DNA of 64,000 nt from Bacteroidota bacterium (GCA_016178785.1 JACOSO010000043.1:186001-250000), one strand, 5' to 3'; positions 54,158-63,903 are shown, numbered from the stretch's first letter. Notes: generated by a model not told the origin, from the letters alone. Program-made: numbers and translations.

Positions 54158-55131
54158 TGGCGGATAATTTTAACGAATGGAGCAGGCAAATACTTTGCTC
54201 TAAAAGAAAGTTTTTTCATCAGTCGCTGATCTTCAACACCTAAATACTCGGGCTTTATTTGACCCAAAATTTTACGGGCAGTATTCAAATTCAATTGATA
54301 GTATTGTTGATCGGCCTTTAGTAAAAGATAATAATGGATAATTTGCTCTACAAGTTCAACGCTGGGGAACCAAAGTTGAGTCGGGCTTATCGGTTTTTGA
54401 TGAAGGATTGTTTCTTCTAAAAAGGAATTGATGTTTATCAAGCCGGCTTGTTTTGCCAAGCTCCAGTAAAGCTGATCGTTTTCATATTCAAACTGCTTTT
54501 TTTTACTTTCAGTTTTAGATTGATCGTGAAGTCGAAAATTGACGATTCGGTCATCAATCTGTTTTATACCCTCCAGGCCGAACGCAAACAAATATCTAAT
54601 CCACCATTCTTTATCCATAATATAGTGCAAACCTTCATTTAGCCCGCCAATTTTTTCATAGGAGCTTTTTCTAAAAAACGTTTCGGGTTGATCAATCCTT
54701 GCCCAACCAATGGTCTTAGCTAAATTATTAATGTATATATCTGTTCCGTTGCTTTGCTGGACGATGCTTTCATTTCTTACAATGTTGCTCCTCGCACAAA
54801 CGGCATTAATATTTGGATTGGCAAAAGCTTCGGCAATAGTATTTAGTGCATTTGACTCATAATAATCATCGGAGTTAAGCCAATTTACAACTTCGCCTGT
54901 AGCCAATTGTAACCCTTTGTTGATTGCATGACTTTGCCCTCGGTCTGGCTCGCTGACCCAATACGTTAAATGTTTTTCATGCTTCTTGATAATGTCTAGG
55001 GAGCCATCTGTACTTCCTCCGTCTATCACTATATATTCAAGATCAGAATAATTTTGAGAAAGAACCGATTCAATGGTCTGCTCAATATATTGGGCTTGAT
55101 TGAATGAAGGAGTAATGATTGTTAGCCTCAT
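54148..55131 (-). CDS. Glycosyltransferase family 2
   Basis: A 327-residue GT-A protein: MRLTIITPSFNQAQYIEQTI, YIVIDGGSTDGSLDIIK, WLNSDDYYESNALNTIA (DxD-like), and DKEWWIRYLFAFG. It is of the WcaA type. It starts directly after the stop of the upstream glycosyltransferase (0 bp gap) and overlaps the downstream family 2 gene by 10 bp. Confidence 0.9.
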   Translation of the reverse strand: MRLTIITPSFNQAQYIEQTIESVLSQNYSDLEYIVIDGGSTDGSLDIIKKHEKHLTYWVSEPDRGQSHAINKGLQLATGEVVNWLNSDDYYESNALNTIAEAFANPNINAVCARSNIVRNESIVQQSNGTDIYINNLAKTIGWARIDQPETFFRKSSYEKIGGLNEGLHYIMDKEWWIRYLFAFGLEGIKQIDDRIVNFRLHDQSKTESKKKQFEYENDQLYWSLAKQAGLININSFLEETILHQKPISPTQLWFPSVELVEQIIHYYLLLKADQQYYQLNLNTARKILGQIKPEYLGVEDQRLMKKLSFRAKYLPAPFVKIIRQWK

Positions 55132-56328
55132 TCAATTTTTCACGTAATTCAGACATTCCTCGAACGATTTTTTCAACGCATTAACGTTATGTAATTTTTT
55201 ATATTCTGCGAACAAGGAATAATCCCAGGTGTCGTTTATTAAATGTGTGCGAAGAATGTTTAATGCATTGAGCGACTCTATCCCGTTACCTTCTTCTACT
55301 GTTATTCCTATCCTGTACTTATTGGTCACACTTCCAATCCAATAGTTTTTTGTTGCTATAACGAGCTTATCAAAGAATACTGCCTTCGTAATAAAATTAC
55401 TGGAGCTTTTAAAATTGTCATAAAGCACAAACAGTATATCCAATGAACAAATTACTGCATTTAGCTTTGGTCCTTCCTCTACGTAATCCGGAAAATATAG
55501 AATGTTCTCACGGTTTTGATTGAGGAAATTTGATAGTTTTTCAAAATCAACCGTATTGTACTCCTCTTTTATGGGTTTACCGGCCAGAAAGAAAAAGAAA
55601 TTCTGATCATTGGCTCTTTTGGCTATTTCAATAAAAAAAAGCGTACCCTTTCTTTTTTCTAAACCTATAAGCCCAACTACAATTCTTTCTTTTGCTCTAT
55701 TTTTTATTTCGTCAGCTAAAGCGAATTTCATCAGAGGGGCTGTGGTGTCGGCAATTTCCGGGAATAACAATACCGGTTTATTAATACGGTTTGCCAATTT
55801 GCTAACCAGAAACTCATCATGTAATGCAACAGAATTGCAATATCTAGAACGAAGAACGGAATCGATGCTTCTAAACGTTACCCTATTTTTCGTTGTTTCA
55901 TGAAGGAGATACCAAGGATGAAAATACAATCCAGACCAGGGTCTTCTTATTATTAAATCAATTAATTGATGAGGCAGATCGTTGGATAAATAATCATCCA
56001 GCCAGCAAAGAAAAACGAAATCGATTTTTTCACCGGAATCCTCTTCACACTTTTTGATTATTTTTTTTGTGTCTCTCCATAAAAATAAAGTTGAAACCGC
56101 GTTGGTATAAAACGACTCCACCTGTATTTTCTTTAACTGAATTTTTTGCGTTGCAACTTTTGAAGGGTCTGCTCCTTCTGTAATCAAATATTCCTTTATC
56201 TCATTTTCTTTTTCAGGGTACAATACATAAACTTTGTAACCCAGTTCGAGAATGCATTTAGCAAAGAGTTTAATAAATGCATAGTGATGGCCGATATGAT
56301 AATGGTCTATAAGAGCTACGGTCTTCAT
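55132..56328 (-). CDS. Glycosyltransferase-like protein (GT-B fold, divergent)
   Basis: A 398-residue protein with a GT-B character: an N-terminal domain ([20 protein letters not shown], then [18 protein letters not shown]) and a C-terminal domain with [20 protein letters not shown] and [15 protein letters not shown]. The usual acidic-x7-acidic motif is weak. It may be an active glycosyltransferase or a related protein. ATGA overlap with the epimerase upstream. Confidence 0.7.
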   Translation of the reverse strand: MKTVALIDHYHIGHHYAFIKLFAKCILELGYKVYVLYPEKENEIKEYLITEGADPSKVATQKIQLKKIQVESFYTNAVSTLFLWRDTKKIIKKCEEDSGEKIDFVFLCWLDDYLSNDLPHQLIDLIIRRPWSGLYFHPWYLLHETTKNRVTFRSIDSVLRSRYCNSVALHDEFLVSKLANRINKPVLLFPEIADTTAPLMKFALADEIKNRAKERIVVGLIGLEKRKGTLFFIEIAKRANDQNFFFFLAGKPIKEEYNTVDFEKLSNFLNQNRENILYFPDYVEEGPKLNAVICSLDILFVLYDNFKSSSNFITKAVFFDKLVIATKNYWIGSVTNKYRIGITVEEGNGIESLNALNILRTHLINDTWDYSLFAEYKKLHNVNALKKSFEECLNYVKN

Positions 56329-57383
56329 TCAATTACCATGCTGTTGAAAATCTCTAACATCGTTCGCTCCAAATCATACTTCCAGTGCCATTCGGGGAAG
56401 TGACTTTTGAACTTATTTACATTGCTGATATACCAGATATGATCCCCTATCCGATTGTTCTCGCTATACGTGTACTTAAATTCTTTGTTAGTTATTTTTT
56501 CAGCTAATTGAATAGCTTCCAAAATTGAACAATTTGCGAAGCGACCTCCGCCCACGTTATATACTTCACCGGGTCTAGGATTTTGATAAAACTGCCAAAA
56601 CATGCTGATTAAGTCAGCGCTATGAATATTGTCGCGTACTTGTTTCCCCTTATACCCGTAAATTGTATATTCTTGCCTCGTCATTGCACATTTCATAAGG
56701 TATGATAGAAATCCGTGCAATTGAGCTCCGCTATGGTTGGGGCCTGTTAGACATCCGCCTCGAAACGCACCGGTGTTCATACCAAAGTATTTACCATACT
56801 CTTGAACCATAATGTCTGCGGCAACTTTTGAGGCCCCAAAAATTGAATGAGTACTTTGATCTATGCTAAGATTTTCATCAATGCCATTTTTATAATATTC
56901 GTGGTTTGAATCTATCTCCCATCGCGATTCAAGTTCAACTAAAGGCAAAGAGTTGGGTCTGTCTCCGTATACTTTATTTGTTGATGTAAAAATAAAAACC
57001 GCTTTCGGGCAATAATGGCGAGTAAGCTCCAGTAGGTAATGAGTAGCTAAGGCATTGATCGAAAAATCGGTTAGTGGTTCCTTTGCGGCCCAATCATGAC
57101 TTGGTTGGGCTGCTGCATGTATTACTAATTGAATATCGCTCGAATATTCTCTGAAAATTTTCTCTAACGGATCATATTTCCGAATATCAGCATTGAGATG
57201 AATATAATTATTTACTGTTTCCTTCAATCGGTTAATGTTCCAGTTTACACTTCCGTCTTTTCCAAAAAAGTATTCTCGTTGATTGTTGTCGATCCCCACA
57301 ATAGTATCAAAGTGTGAGGAAAAGAACCTTGCAGCCTCACTACCAATGAGGCCCCCAGAGCCGGTAATCAATGCAATTTTCAT
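56325..57383 (-). CDS. NAD-dependent sugar epimerase (CDP-paratose epimerase-like), Tyr to Phe at active site
   Basis: A 352-residue extended SDR protein with [15 protein letters not shown] (glycine motif), [15 protein letters not shown] (Thr), then [19 protein letters not shown]. The catalytic position expected as YxxxK reads FGASK (codon TTT), so the Tyr is absent while the Lys is kept. [20 protein letters not shown] and [16 protein letters not shown] match CDP-tyvelose/paratose 2-epimerase-like proteins. The neighbouring gene is a relative with the Tyr present. Function may need that partner or a Phe variant could be intrinsic to the family. ATGA overlap with the downstream glycosyltransferase. 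Confidence 0.75.
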   Translation of the reverse strand: MKIALITGSGGLIGSEAARFFSSHFDTIVGIDNNQREYFFGKDGSVNWNINRLKETVNNYIHLNADIRKYDPLEKIFREYSSDIQLVIHAAAQPSHDWAAKEPLTDFSINALATHYLLELTRHYCPKAVFIFTSTNKVYGDRPNSLPLVELESRWEIDSNHEYYKNGIDENLSIDQSTHSIFGASKVAADIMVQEYGKYFGMNTGAFRGGCLTGPNHSGAQLHGFLSYLMKCAMTRQEYTIYGYKGKQVRDNIHSADLISMFWQFYQNPRPGEVYNVGGGRFANCSILEAIQLAEKITNKEFKYTYSENNRIGDHIWYISNVNKFKSHFPEWHWKYDLERTMLEIFNSMVIE

Positions 57384-57394
57384 CCTGCTGTACT

Positions 57395-58468
57395 TTATTT
57401 GCTTCTTTGATAAAGTACTTTGATCAAAGTACTTTCATGCAATTTTAACCATTCATAGATATCCCGCAAGGTAACCTCCACACTTTTGGCGGGTCTCCAT
57501 CCAGTGGTCTTCTCAATCAACTTATTGTCTGTCACGTAATACGGAATGTCTACTGCTCTATTCTCAGGTCGAGAGCGTACCTCTATTTGATTGCCAGTGA
57601 TCGTTTGGCACATCGATGTAAGCTCGCAAAGAGATACACTGTTAGCATGGCCTCCTCCCACATTGAATGTGAGACCAGAAAAAACTTCAAAGCCATGAAT
57701 TTGAATATCAATCAGGTCCGTCAGATCATCGATATGAAGAATATCTCTAATTTGTTTCCCTTTGCCTCCGTAACCAAAATAAGTCAAATCGTTTTTCCAG
57801 TAATGGGCTGCTAACCAGAAAACGATCACTCCTTGGTCAACCTTGCCAAATTGCCCAGGCCCGGCAATAACCCCGCACCTCAATACACTTGCTTCTAAAC
57901 CTTTAAGCTCAATGTATTCCTGAATGAGAACTTCAGAACAAAATTTGGCAGCTCCATAAAACGACTTACTCCCATTTAATGGAAACTGTTCAGAGATGCC
58001 CTCGGTCGTGACACCTGAGATTTTTTGATCGGCCTTCAATTGAAAGCGTGTTTCGGTTTCTTCCAAAGAGAGAGAATTAATCAGACCATAAGGATAAACC
58101 CTGCTGGTAGATAAAAAAATAAACTTTGATTTATTTCTTATTGCCATTTCAATCAAATTCACTGTGCCAAATAAATTTGATTGGATTAGCTTGACTGACG
58201 GAGATTCTATCCCTGACAGAACAGAAGGATCAGCTGAAGCATCGATGATAATATCAACCTCGGGAAGGTTAGAAAGATCACTTTCGAGGCGAATATCACA
58301 ATGGAAGAATCGAATTTCCTTATCCTGTAACTTTGGTAAATTTAATTCACTACCTCTTCGTGTTAAATTATCTGCAACAGCTACAAAATAATTAGGGTAT
58401 TTTGTCTTTAGCTTAAATGCCAAATTAGACCCGACAAACCCCGCACCTCCGGTAATCAAGATTCTCAT
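57395..58468 (-). CDS. NAD-dependent sugar epimerase/dehydratase
   Basis: A 357-residue extended SDR protein: [30 protein letters not shown], and the YxxxK pair in [30 protein letters not shown]-like motif ([20 protein letters not shown]) is shared with the neighbouring gene, so both are probably the same subfamily (CDP-paratose epimerase-like), and they could be paralogues. It overlaps the wzt gene by 4 bp and is 11 bp from the next epimerase. Confidence 0.82.
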   Translation of the reverse strand: MRILITGGAGFVGSNLAFKLKTKYPNYFVAVADNLTRRGSELNLPKLQDKEIRFFHCDIRLESDLSNLPEVDIIIDASADPSVLSGIESPSVKLIQSNLFGTVNLIEMAIRNKSKFIFLSTSRVYPYGLINSLSLEETETRFQLKADQKISGVTTEGISEQFPLNGSKSFYGAAKFCSEVLIQEYIELKGLEASVLRCGVIAGPGQFGKVDQGVIVFWLAAHYWKNDLTYFGYGGKGKQIRDILHIDDLTDLIDIQIHGFEVFSGLTFNVGGGHANSVSLCELTSMCQTITGNQIEVRSRPENRAVDIPYYVTDNKLIEKTTGWRPAKSVEVTLRDIYEWLKLHESTLIKVLYQRSK

Positions 58469-59694
58469 TCGAGTTGGTTAAAGTTCCACTTGAAAACGGG
58501 GCTCAGACCAACGGAGCGGTAACCCCCCTCTATCTCAAAACTAATGCTGGGGCCTTCTCCAATCGCAACAAGTTGCCTCAACCCGTGCAACACTGAAAAA
58601 ACTTCGAGCCGGTATTTACCCTCATTGATAAATTTTTCAGGGATCAGTGTATCTACTTTATAAGCCCCAGGTTGTTTTACAACAATTTTTCCATCCCAGT
58701 CCTTAGCCCAGGACCAATAGATTATTTGATTACTTTCATTATAAACAGCATAGCCAAAATTCAATGTAGGATCGGCTACATGAATGTTCACCTCCATACT
58801 TACTTTGATTTTTGACCCGAACGAAATAAGCCTGCCGTGTACATCATTGTTTTCCGTGGTAAGAGAAATATTTTGAAAATCATGCACATCATTATTATAA
58901 GGTGAGCCATTACCACTACTCCATTCAGCATTCTCGCTAGCGGATGTGCTGCCAAAAGCACTCAAGTATTTGCCAATTATCTTGCTGATGCTGTTGTCAA
59001 TGTGAGTGATTCTCCCTGATTCGAGTAATACCCCAATATTACAAAGTCCCTCTACCGCTTCTAGATTGTGGCTTACAAATAATAAAGTTTTTCCTTCATT
59101 TCTAATGCCTCTCATCTTGGAAAGGCACTTCTTCTGAAACTCCGCATCGCCCACAGCCAATACCTCATCGATGATTAGAATTTCAGGTTCTAAAAAAGCG
59201 GCCACGGCAAAAGCTAATCGCAACTGCATGCCGCTGGAAAAATGTTTAAGAGGTGTGTCCAAAAACTTCTCTACCCCGCTGAAATCTACTATCTCATCAA
59301 ACTTTTGCTCGATCTCTTTTCTTTTCATCCCCAACAAAGAACCGTTAAAGAAGATGTTTTCTCGACCGGTAAGTTCAGGATGAAACCCGGTACCAACCTC
59401 AAGTAAACTGGCAATGCGTCCGCGTGAAATTATATGGCCAGTGGTGGGTGGTGTTATTTTTGAAAGAATTTTAAGAAGGGTCGATTTGCCAGCTCCGTTA
59501 CGTCCAATAATTCCAATAGACTCACCTGGCTTCACGTCAAAAGAGATTTCTTTCAGCGCCCAAAAATCTTCTATTTGGTTACGATCAAACTTGAAAGAGT
59601 TTACTACCCGCTCGCGCAAGCTCAGGTATCCACCAGCGAGATGCTGAATTTTATATTTCTTACCAATATTTCTTATTTCAAGAATCGGTCTCAT
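58465..59694 (-). CDS. wzt: Polysaccharide ABC transporter ATP-binding protein (Wzt, with C-terminal cargo domain)
   Basis: A 409-residue protein. The nucleotide-binding domain (1 to about 245) has Walker A GRNGAGKSTLLK, signature HFSSGMQLRLAFA and Walker B ILIIDEVLAVGDAEF. From about 265 there is a Wzt-C-type beta-sandwich domain (SFGSKIKVSMEVNIHV, TLNFGYAVYNESNQI, YWSWAKDWDG), which in O-antigen exporters recognises the terminal modification of the chain. Together with wzm it exports the polysaccharide made by this cluster. It starts 2 bp after wzm. Confidence 0.93.
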   Translation of the reverse strand: MRPILEIRNIGKKYKIQHLAGGYLSLRERVVNSFKFDRNQIEDFWALKEISFDVKPGESIGIIGRNGAGKSTLLKILSKITPPTTGHIISRGRIASLLEVGTGFHPELTGRENIFFNGSLLGMKRKEIEQKFDEIVDFSGVEKFLDTPLKHFSSGMQLRLAFAVAAFLEPEILIIDEVLAVGDAEFQKKCLSKMRGIRNEGKTLLFVSHNLEAVEGLCNIGVLLESGRITHIDNSISKIIGKYLSAFGSTSASENAEWSSGNGSPYNNDVHDFQNISLTTENNDVHGRLISFGSKIKVSMEVNIHVADPTLNFGYAVYNESNQIIYWSWAKDWDGKIVVKQPGAYKVDTLIPEKFINEGKYRLEVFSVLHGLRQLVAIGEGPSISFEIEGGYRSVGLSPVFKWNFNQLE

Positions 59695-59696
59695 TG

Positions 59697-60521
59697 TCAG
59701 GCAAAATCAGCAAATAAATCTTCGGTTTTTTTAAAGTAAAATATTCCAGCAATGAGGAAGACCAGACCGGATGTTAGACTTACACCCAAGTAATACATAT
59801 CAGCCCAGGCATTTGTAAGAGGGAGTCTAAAGAGTTCGATAGCTGCATACATAGGTGAGCAAACCAAAATATATTGCAGCACCGGATATTTAAGCAGTGA
59901 GATTGGGTAAATCACAGGTGTCAAAAAAAATAAGACCTGTACTAAAAAAGGAATTACGTAGCGAAAATCGCGATACTTTACATTGAGTGCAGCGAGCCAC
60001 GATCCGAGTCCGAGCGTTGCAACGATCGTCATCAGTACAGCTAACGGCCAGGCAAAAATCGCTTGCCACGATACATGCTGCTGATAAAAAACGAGTAAAG
60101 CTATGTAAAGGATAAAAGCCATCAGAAAGTCAAACAATGCAACCAGAATGGAGGAGACAGGAATAATAAGTCTGGGGAAGTATATTTTCTTGATGATAGA
60201 TGCATTGTTTACCATGCTATTGGAGGCGTTGGTAAGACCTGTGGAAAACATATTCCAGATAAGTAAACCAGAAAAAACATAAACCGGGTATGGAAGGTTT
60301 TGTGAGGGAATGTTCAAGGCTCTTCCAAAAAAGAAAGTGAAAATGAACATCATCATCAGAGGTTGGAGTATGGCCCACAAAAACCCCAATACCGTTTGCT
60401 TGTATTTTATTTTAATATCACGCCAGGTAAAAAAATAAAATAGCTCTCGGTAACGCCACAGCTCGCCCCAATGGAAAAACTTTCTACTAGATTCTATTTT
60501 ATACTCAACTAACTCTGACAT
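59697..60521 (-). CDS. wzm: Polysaccharide ABC transporter permease (Wzm)
   Basis: A 274-residue membrane protein from the ATG at 60521 (MSELVEYKIES); the TTG at 60560 is less likely. Six membrane segments are seen after a soluble N-terminal helix (WRDIKIKYKQTVLGFLWAIL, FTFFFGRALNIPSQN). TVLGFLWAILQPL is typical of Wzm/ABC-2 O-antigen exporters. It is the first gene of the 21-gene minus-strand run. A one-mismatch -7 box (TAACTTGG, 60568-60575) lies in the divergent spacer. Confidence 0.92.
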   Translation of the reverse strand: MSELVEYKIESSRKFFHWGELWRYRELFYFFTWRDIKIKYKQTVLGFLWAILQPLMMMFIFTFFFGRALNIPSQNLPYPVYVFSGLLIWNMFSTGLTNASNSMVNNASIIKKIYFPRLIIPVSSILVALFDFLMAFILYIALLVFYQQHVSWQAIFAWPLAVLMTIVATLGLGSWLAALNVKYRDFRYVIPFLVQVLFFLTPVIYPISLLKYPVLQYILVCSPMYAAIELFRLPLTNAWADMYYLGVSLTSGLVFLIAGIFYFKKTEDLFADFA

Positions 60522-60577
60522 GAATCTTGGAATAGCGGAAATTAATTTCGGATTCTGCAACTTCGTGCCAAGTTACT

Positions 60578-61648
60578 ATGAAAATTCTTTTCCTTGTACC
60601 CTATCCGCTCCGACAGTCGCCCTCCCAGCGGTTTCGTTTCGAACAGTACTTTGGCTTCCTCTCTCAGAAGGGGATCGAGTTCAAAGTAAAGACTTTTTTA
60701 AAACCTGACAATTGGAGGGTCTTTTATAGTGAAGGAAATTCTTTTCTTAAAGCTGCACTGATAATCAAAGGATTTACCGAACGCCTCATCTCTCTTTTTG
60801 AAATTCCTCCCTACGACTTCATTTTTATTCACCGCGAAGCAACTCCCATTGGCCCACCTTTTTTTGAATGGATCATTGCAAAAGTGTTCAGAAAAAGAAT
60901 CATCTATGATTTTGACGATGCAATCTGGTTGACTGATAAGAAAAATGAATCGTGGATAGTAAAGACGGTGCGATGGCGAAGTAAAGTGGAGAGCATTTGT
61001 AAGTGGAGCTACAAGGTAAGTGCCGGTAATGCTTACCTGGCAGCTTTTGCTAAGCGTGTTAACGGCAATGTGGTGATAAATCCCACTACGGTAGATACGG
61101 AAAATGTTCATGTGGAAGGTTTTAAGGATTCTTCGGGAGAGCGAATTGTAATTGGATGGACGGGCTCACATTCAACTTTGAAATATTTAAAGGAATTAGA
61201 ACCCGCGCTTCTTCGCCTTGAAGCAAAATTCGCACACGTTGATTTTTGGGTAATTGCGGACAAACCCCCAAACATGCGATTGCCACGATTGTATTTTAGG
61301 CCATGGTCTTCAGAGACAGAAGTCTCAGACTTAGCTCAATTTGACATCGGAATTATGCCTTTGCCAGATGATGAATGGACGAAAGGTAAATGCGGGTTTA
61401 AGGCATTGCAGTACATGGCCATGGAAATTCCTACAGTAGCTTCGGCAGTTGGGGTTAATACTACAATAATTAGTCATGGAGTAAATGGTTTTTTAGTGAA
61501 GGATAACAATGAATGGGAAACATTTTTATCCAGACTTATTGAAGACAAGTCCTTACGCAAGAGCCTTGGGAAAGAGGGAAGAAAGACCTTAGATTTGAAT
61601 TACTCAGTTCTTTCCAATAGGGAAAGGTTTACACTGCTTTTTAGTTAG
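60578..61648 (+). CDS. Glycosyltransferase, family 4/group 1
   Basis: A 356-residue GT-B protein, divergent from wzm. Motifs: ILFLVPYPLRQSPSQRFRFE at the start, YDFDDAIWL, and a C-terminal domain with VIGWTGSHSTLKYLKELEP and KCGFKALQYMAMEIPTVASA (nucleotide-sugar binding). It probably acts in the same polysaccharide pathway although it is on the other strand. A near-consensus -7 box (TAATTTCG, 60543-60550) lies upstream of the ATG. Confidence 0.88.
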   Translation: MKILFLVPYPLRQSPSQRFRFEQYFGFLSQKGIEFKVKTFLKPDNWRVFYSEGNSFLKAALIIKGFTERLISLFEIPPYDFIFIHREATPIGPPFFEWIIAKVFRKRIIYDFDDAIWLTDKKNESWIVKTVRWRSKVESICKWSYKVSAGNAYLAAFAKRVNGNVVINPTTVDTENVHVEGFKDSSGERIVIGWTGSHSTLKYLKELEPALLRLEAKFAHVDFWVIADKPPNMRLPRLYFRPWSSETEVSDLAQFDIGIMPLPDDEWTKGKCGFKALQYMAMEIPTVASAVGVNTTIISHGVNGFLVKDNNEWETFLSRLIEDKSLRKSLGKEGRKTLDLNYSVLSNRERFTLLFS

Positions 61649-61771
61649 CCAGGGCAATATTAGAAATGTCTCATCCAATGAGAAGCAGAAATGAAATCGA
61701 GGAGAGATGTAGTACCCGCCAAAAAGTATTGCACTAAAAAAAAATTGAAAACCTAAGAAGAGCAAATGACA

Positions 61772-63088
61772 TCAACCTAATCTCTTAATTCTTTCCTGAC
61801 GTGATAAATCATCGATTAAAACTAAGGCAATAATGAAAAAAGGTAACATTGGGATTTTATACCGTACCAGTGTTCCAAAGTTATACGTTGAAACACCAAC
61901 TGCAAATGCGAAAATTAATGAGAAGCCCAGGCAAAATACCACGGTAGGATTTGATAATGCCTTTAAGAAAAAGAAGTTACTTCTCATCATGACAATGATC
62001 AAAAAAAACAAAAAAAGAAAAGCTTCTATGGCCGAAATAAACATAAGTGGATTGTTAACTTCCCAGATAAATGGTCTGAACAACGACACCACGATAGCTT
62101 GTGGGGCAAGTTTCACCATCGAGTTAAATGTTCCATCCAATTCCCCTAATGAATAGCCAGATCCACCAGCTCTGCCAGTCCAATACCGGATGTCGTAGGC
62201 AGTAACTTGTGCTGTCTCGGCTAACTTGTTGAGAGCATATTTGGGGTTATCTTCCCCTGCTTTTAATGCGGCAAAAACTGCGAGACTTCCTGCAACCAAA
62301 ATAACCAATGGGGCTGCAAATACGCGCGTTATTCGATTTCTGATCTTCGAAAGATTTTCAAAGAATACCCATAGGATCATCGCTGGCACGAACGTTAAAA
62401 GAATGTAAATCTTTATCTTATACAAAAGCAGAGTTGAGGCCAAAATCAGCACGATAGTGACGACTTTAAATCTTTTCTTTATAAAAAGCGCATATGTGCA
62501 ATACAACGTAATTCCCACGCAAGCAAAAGTGATAGTATCTTTAAGTATGCCCGAGCCCCAAAACAAAACTGAAGGAATAAAAAATATCGACCATGCCAAC
62601 CACTTGTGCAAATGCGGATACAAATCATAAAATGTCTGAAACATCATCCATGAGCCAATGAACCCAAGTACCGCAAATAGAATTGCTGTTCCCGAGTACG
62701 AGGAGAAAGTAAATAAATCAAAGAAGGCGGCTAATTGAATTACAGCAAATGATGACGGATCGGTGAAAAAAGGCATTTTAGAAACAAATGCGTAACCGCC
62801 AGCAACATTCTGATCGCCAAAAAAAAGTTTAAATCCAATGTATGGTGATTGAACAAATGCTTCCCATAAGATCCTGCTTCCATTTGTATGGTAATTAAAT
62901 GTGTCCCCTCCCGTATAATAAAACTGATAAATGAGTCCTACCGCCAAAGCGCCTGCAATTCTCAAAACCAGAGCGGGAAAAAAATACTTCCTGGTAATTT
63001 GATCAGTAACACTCGGCCTAATAAGAAATGCGAACAGGAGCACTCCTGCCAGGATCAAAGGGGTCACTATTAGATCGCGGAGTTCCAC
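61772..63088 (-). CDS. Polytopic membrane protein of unknown function (GTG start)
   Basis: A 438-residue protein starting at GTG 63088, with about ten membrane segments. The periplasmic loop after the second segment contains YYTGGDTFNYHTNGSRI, and a segment TGRAGGSGYSLGELDG precedes the last helices. It has the look of a polysaccharide polymerase or lipid-linked-sugar glycosyltransferase (Wzy/GT-C-like), but I cannot assign a family. A -7 box at 63114-63121 gives a leader of about 22 nt. It lies alone, 123 bp from the glycosyltransferase. Confidence 0.6.
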   Translation of the reverse strand: MELRDLIVTPLILAGVLLFAFLIRPSVTDQITRKYFFPALVLRIAGALAVGLIYQFYYTGGDTFNYHTNGSRILWEAFVQSPYIGFKLFFGDQNVAGGYAFVSKMPFFTDPSSFAVIQLAAFFDLFTFSSYSGTAILFAVLGFIGSWMMFQTFYDLYPHLHKWLAWSIFFIPSVLFWGSGILKDTITFACVGITLYCTYALFIKKRFKVVTIVLILASTLLLYKIKIYILLTFVPAMILWVFFENLSKIRNRITRVFAAPLVILVAGSLAVFAALKAGEDNPKYALNKLAETAQVTAYDIRYWTGRAGGSGYSLGELDGTFNSMVKLAPQAIVVSLFRPFIWEVNNPLMFISAIEAFLFLFFLIIVMMRSNFFFLKALSNPTVVFCLGFSLIFAFAVGVSTYNFGTLVRYKIPMLPFFIIALVLIDDLSRQERIKRLG

Positions 63089-63113
63089 TTTAGGTTTTGA
63101 TAGTTACTGAAAG

Positions 63114-63121
63114 CAAAACTA
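63114..63121 (-). promoter_or_regulatory. -7 box (TAGTTTTG) for the polytopic membrane protein
   Basis: An exact TAnnTTTG match on the minus strand, 25 bp upstream of the GTG start at 63088. Confidence 0.4.
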
Positions 63122-63234
63122 ATAAATACCTACGTCATCGTTTTGAGTTGCTCTATATGCTTGTGATATGTCAGTTTTTTTCTGACTGATTATCAATAAG
63201 TTACAAAGTTTCTTTTAACATCGTTATTAAAATG

Positions 63235-63245
63235 AACACTGTTTA
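63235..63245. promoter_or_regulatory. Candidate TetR operator (AACACTGTTTA), site 1
   Basis: Quasi-palindrome AACA-C-TGTT within AACACTGTTTA, 1 bp upstream of the -7 box of the TetR gene. The identical 11-mer recurs at 63904-63914 before the next gene. Confidence 0.55.
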
Positions 63246-63246
63246 G

Positions 63247-63254
63247 TAAATTTG
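63247..63254 (+). promoter_or_regulatory. -7 box of the TetR gene (TAAATTTG)
   Basis: An exact TAnnTTTG match; ATG at 63272 gives a leader of about 14 nt. It lies directly beside the candidate operator. Confidence 0.5.
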
Positions 63255-63271
63255 TCCGTACAAGCTGAAAA

Positions 63272-63883
63272 ATGGGCGTAAAAGAAAGAAAAGAACGAGA
63301 TCGTCAGGAAATGCGCGAAACGATTTTGCAATCGGCTCACCAGCTTTTTGTAGATAAAGGCTTTGATGATGTGAGCATCCGCAACATTGCCGAAGCAATT
63401 GAATATAGTCCGGCAACGATTTATTTGTACTTCAAAGACAAGAACGAAATTTTTTATGCGTTGCACGGTGAAGCCTTCAAAAGGTTTAACGAATTCATGG
63501 GGGTGCTGGCCACAATAAAAGATCCTTTCAAGCGACTGATCAAAATGGGCGAGCTTTACATGGAGTTCACTTTTAAATTTCCGCAATACTATGACATCAT
63601 GTTTATCATGCAGGCACCAATGGATTGCGACAAGAACTCAGAAGAATGGAAAGAAGGTGAAAGTGCTCACTGCCAATTAGAGAATGTTGTGAAGGAATGT
63701 CAGGGACATAATTATTTTAAAAATAAAGATTACAAGACGCTCTCATTTTTGATTTGGAGCACGATGCATGGGATGTGTTCTTTGGCTCTACGTGATCGGT
63801 TGAAAATTTATGAAGAAGCAGAGCGCTCGAAGATGATCGACAAGTCGTTTAAGATGTTTAAGCAGATTCTTTCAGATCTATAA
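63272..63883 (+). CDS. TetR/AcrR family transcriptional regulator
   Basis: A 203-residue regulator. The N-terminal helix-turn-helix is at about 10-60 (QEMRETILQSAHQLFVDKG, DDVSIRNIAEAIEYSPATIY, YFKDKNEIFYALHGEAF). The C-terminal ligand domain contains FPQYYDIMFIMQAP and is followed by a Cys-containing helix (HCQLENVVKECQGH). It probably represses an efflux or outer-membrane protein gene that begins at 63926. The same 11-bp palindrome precedes both genes, suggesting autoregulation. Confidence 0.88.
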   Translation: MGVKERKERDRQEMRETILQSAHQLFVDKGFDDVSIRNIAEAIEYSPATIYLYFKDKNEIFYALHGEAFKRFNEFMGVLATIKDPFKRLIKMGELYMEFTFKFPQYYDIMFIMQAPMDCDKNSEEWKEGESAHCQLENVVKECQGHNYFKNKDYKTLSFLIWSTMHGMCSLALRDRLKIYEEAERSKMIDKSFKMFKQILSDL

Positions 63884-63903
63884 AAAAATTTAATCATTTG
63901 GTA

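Noticed and set aside
61669-61683. TCTCAT-CCA-ATGAGA hairpin after the + strand glycosyltransferase
   Set aside because: Short stem with no T-run; weak evidence for a terminator.
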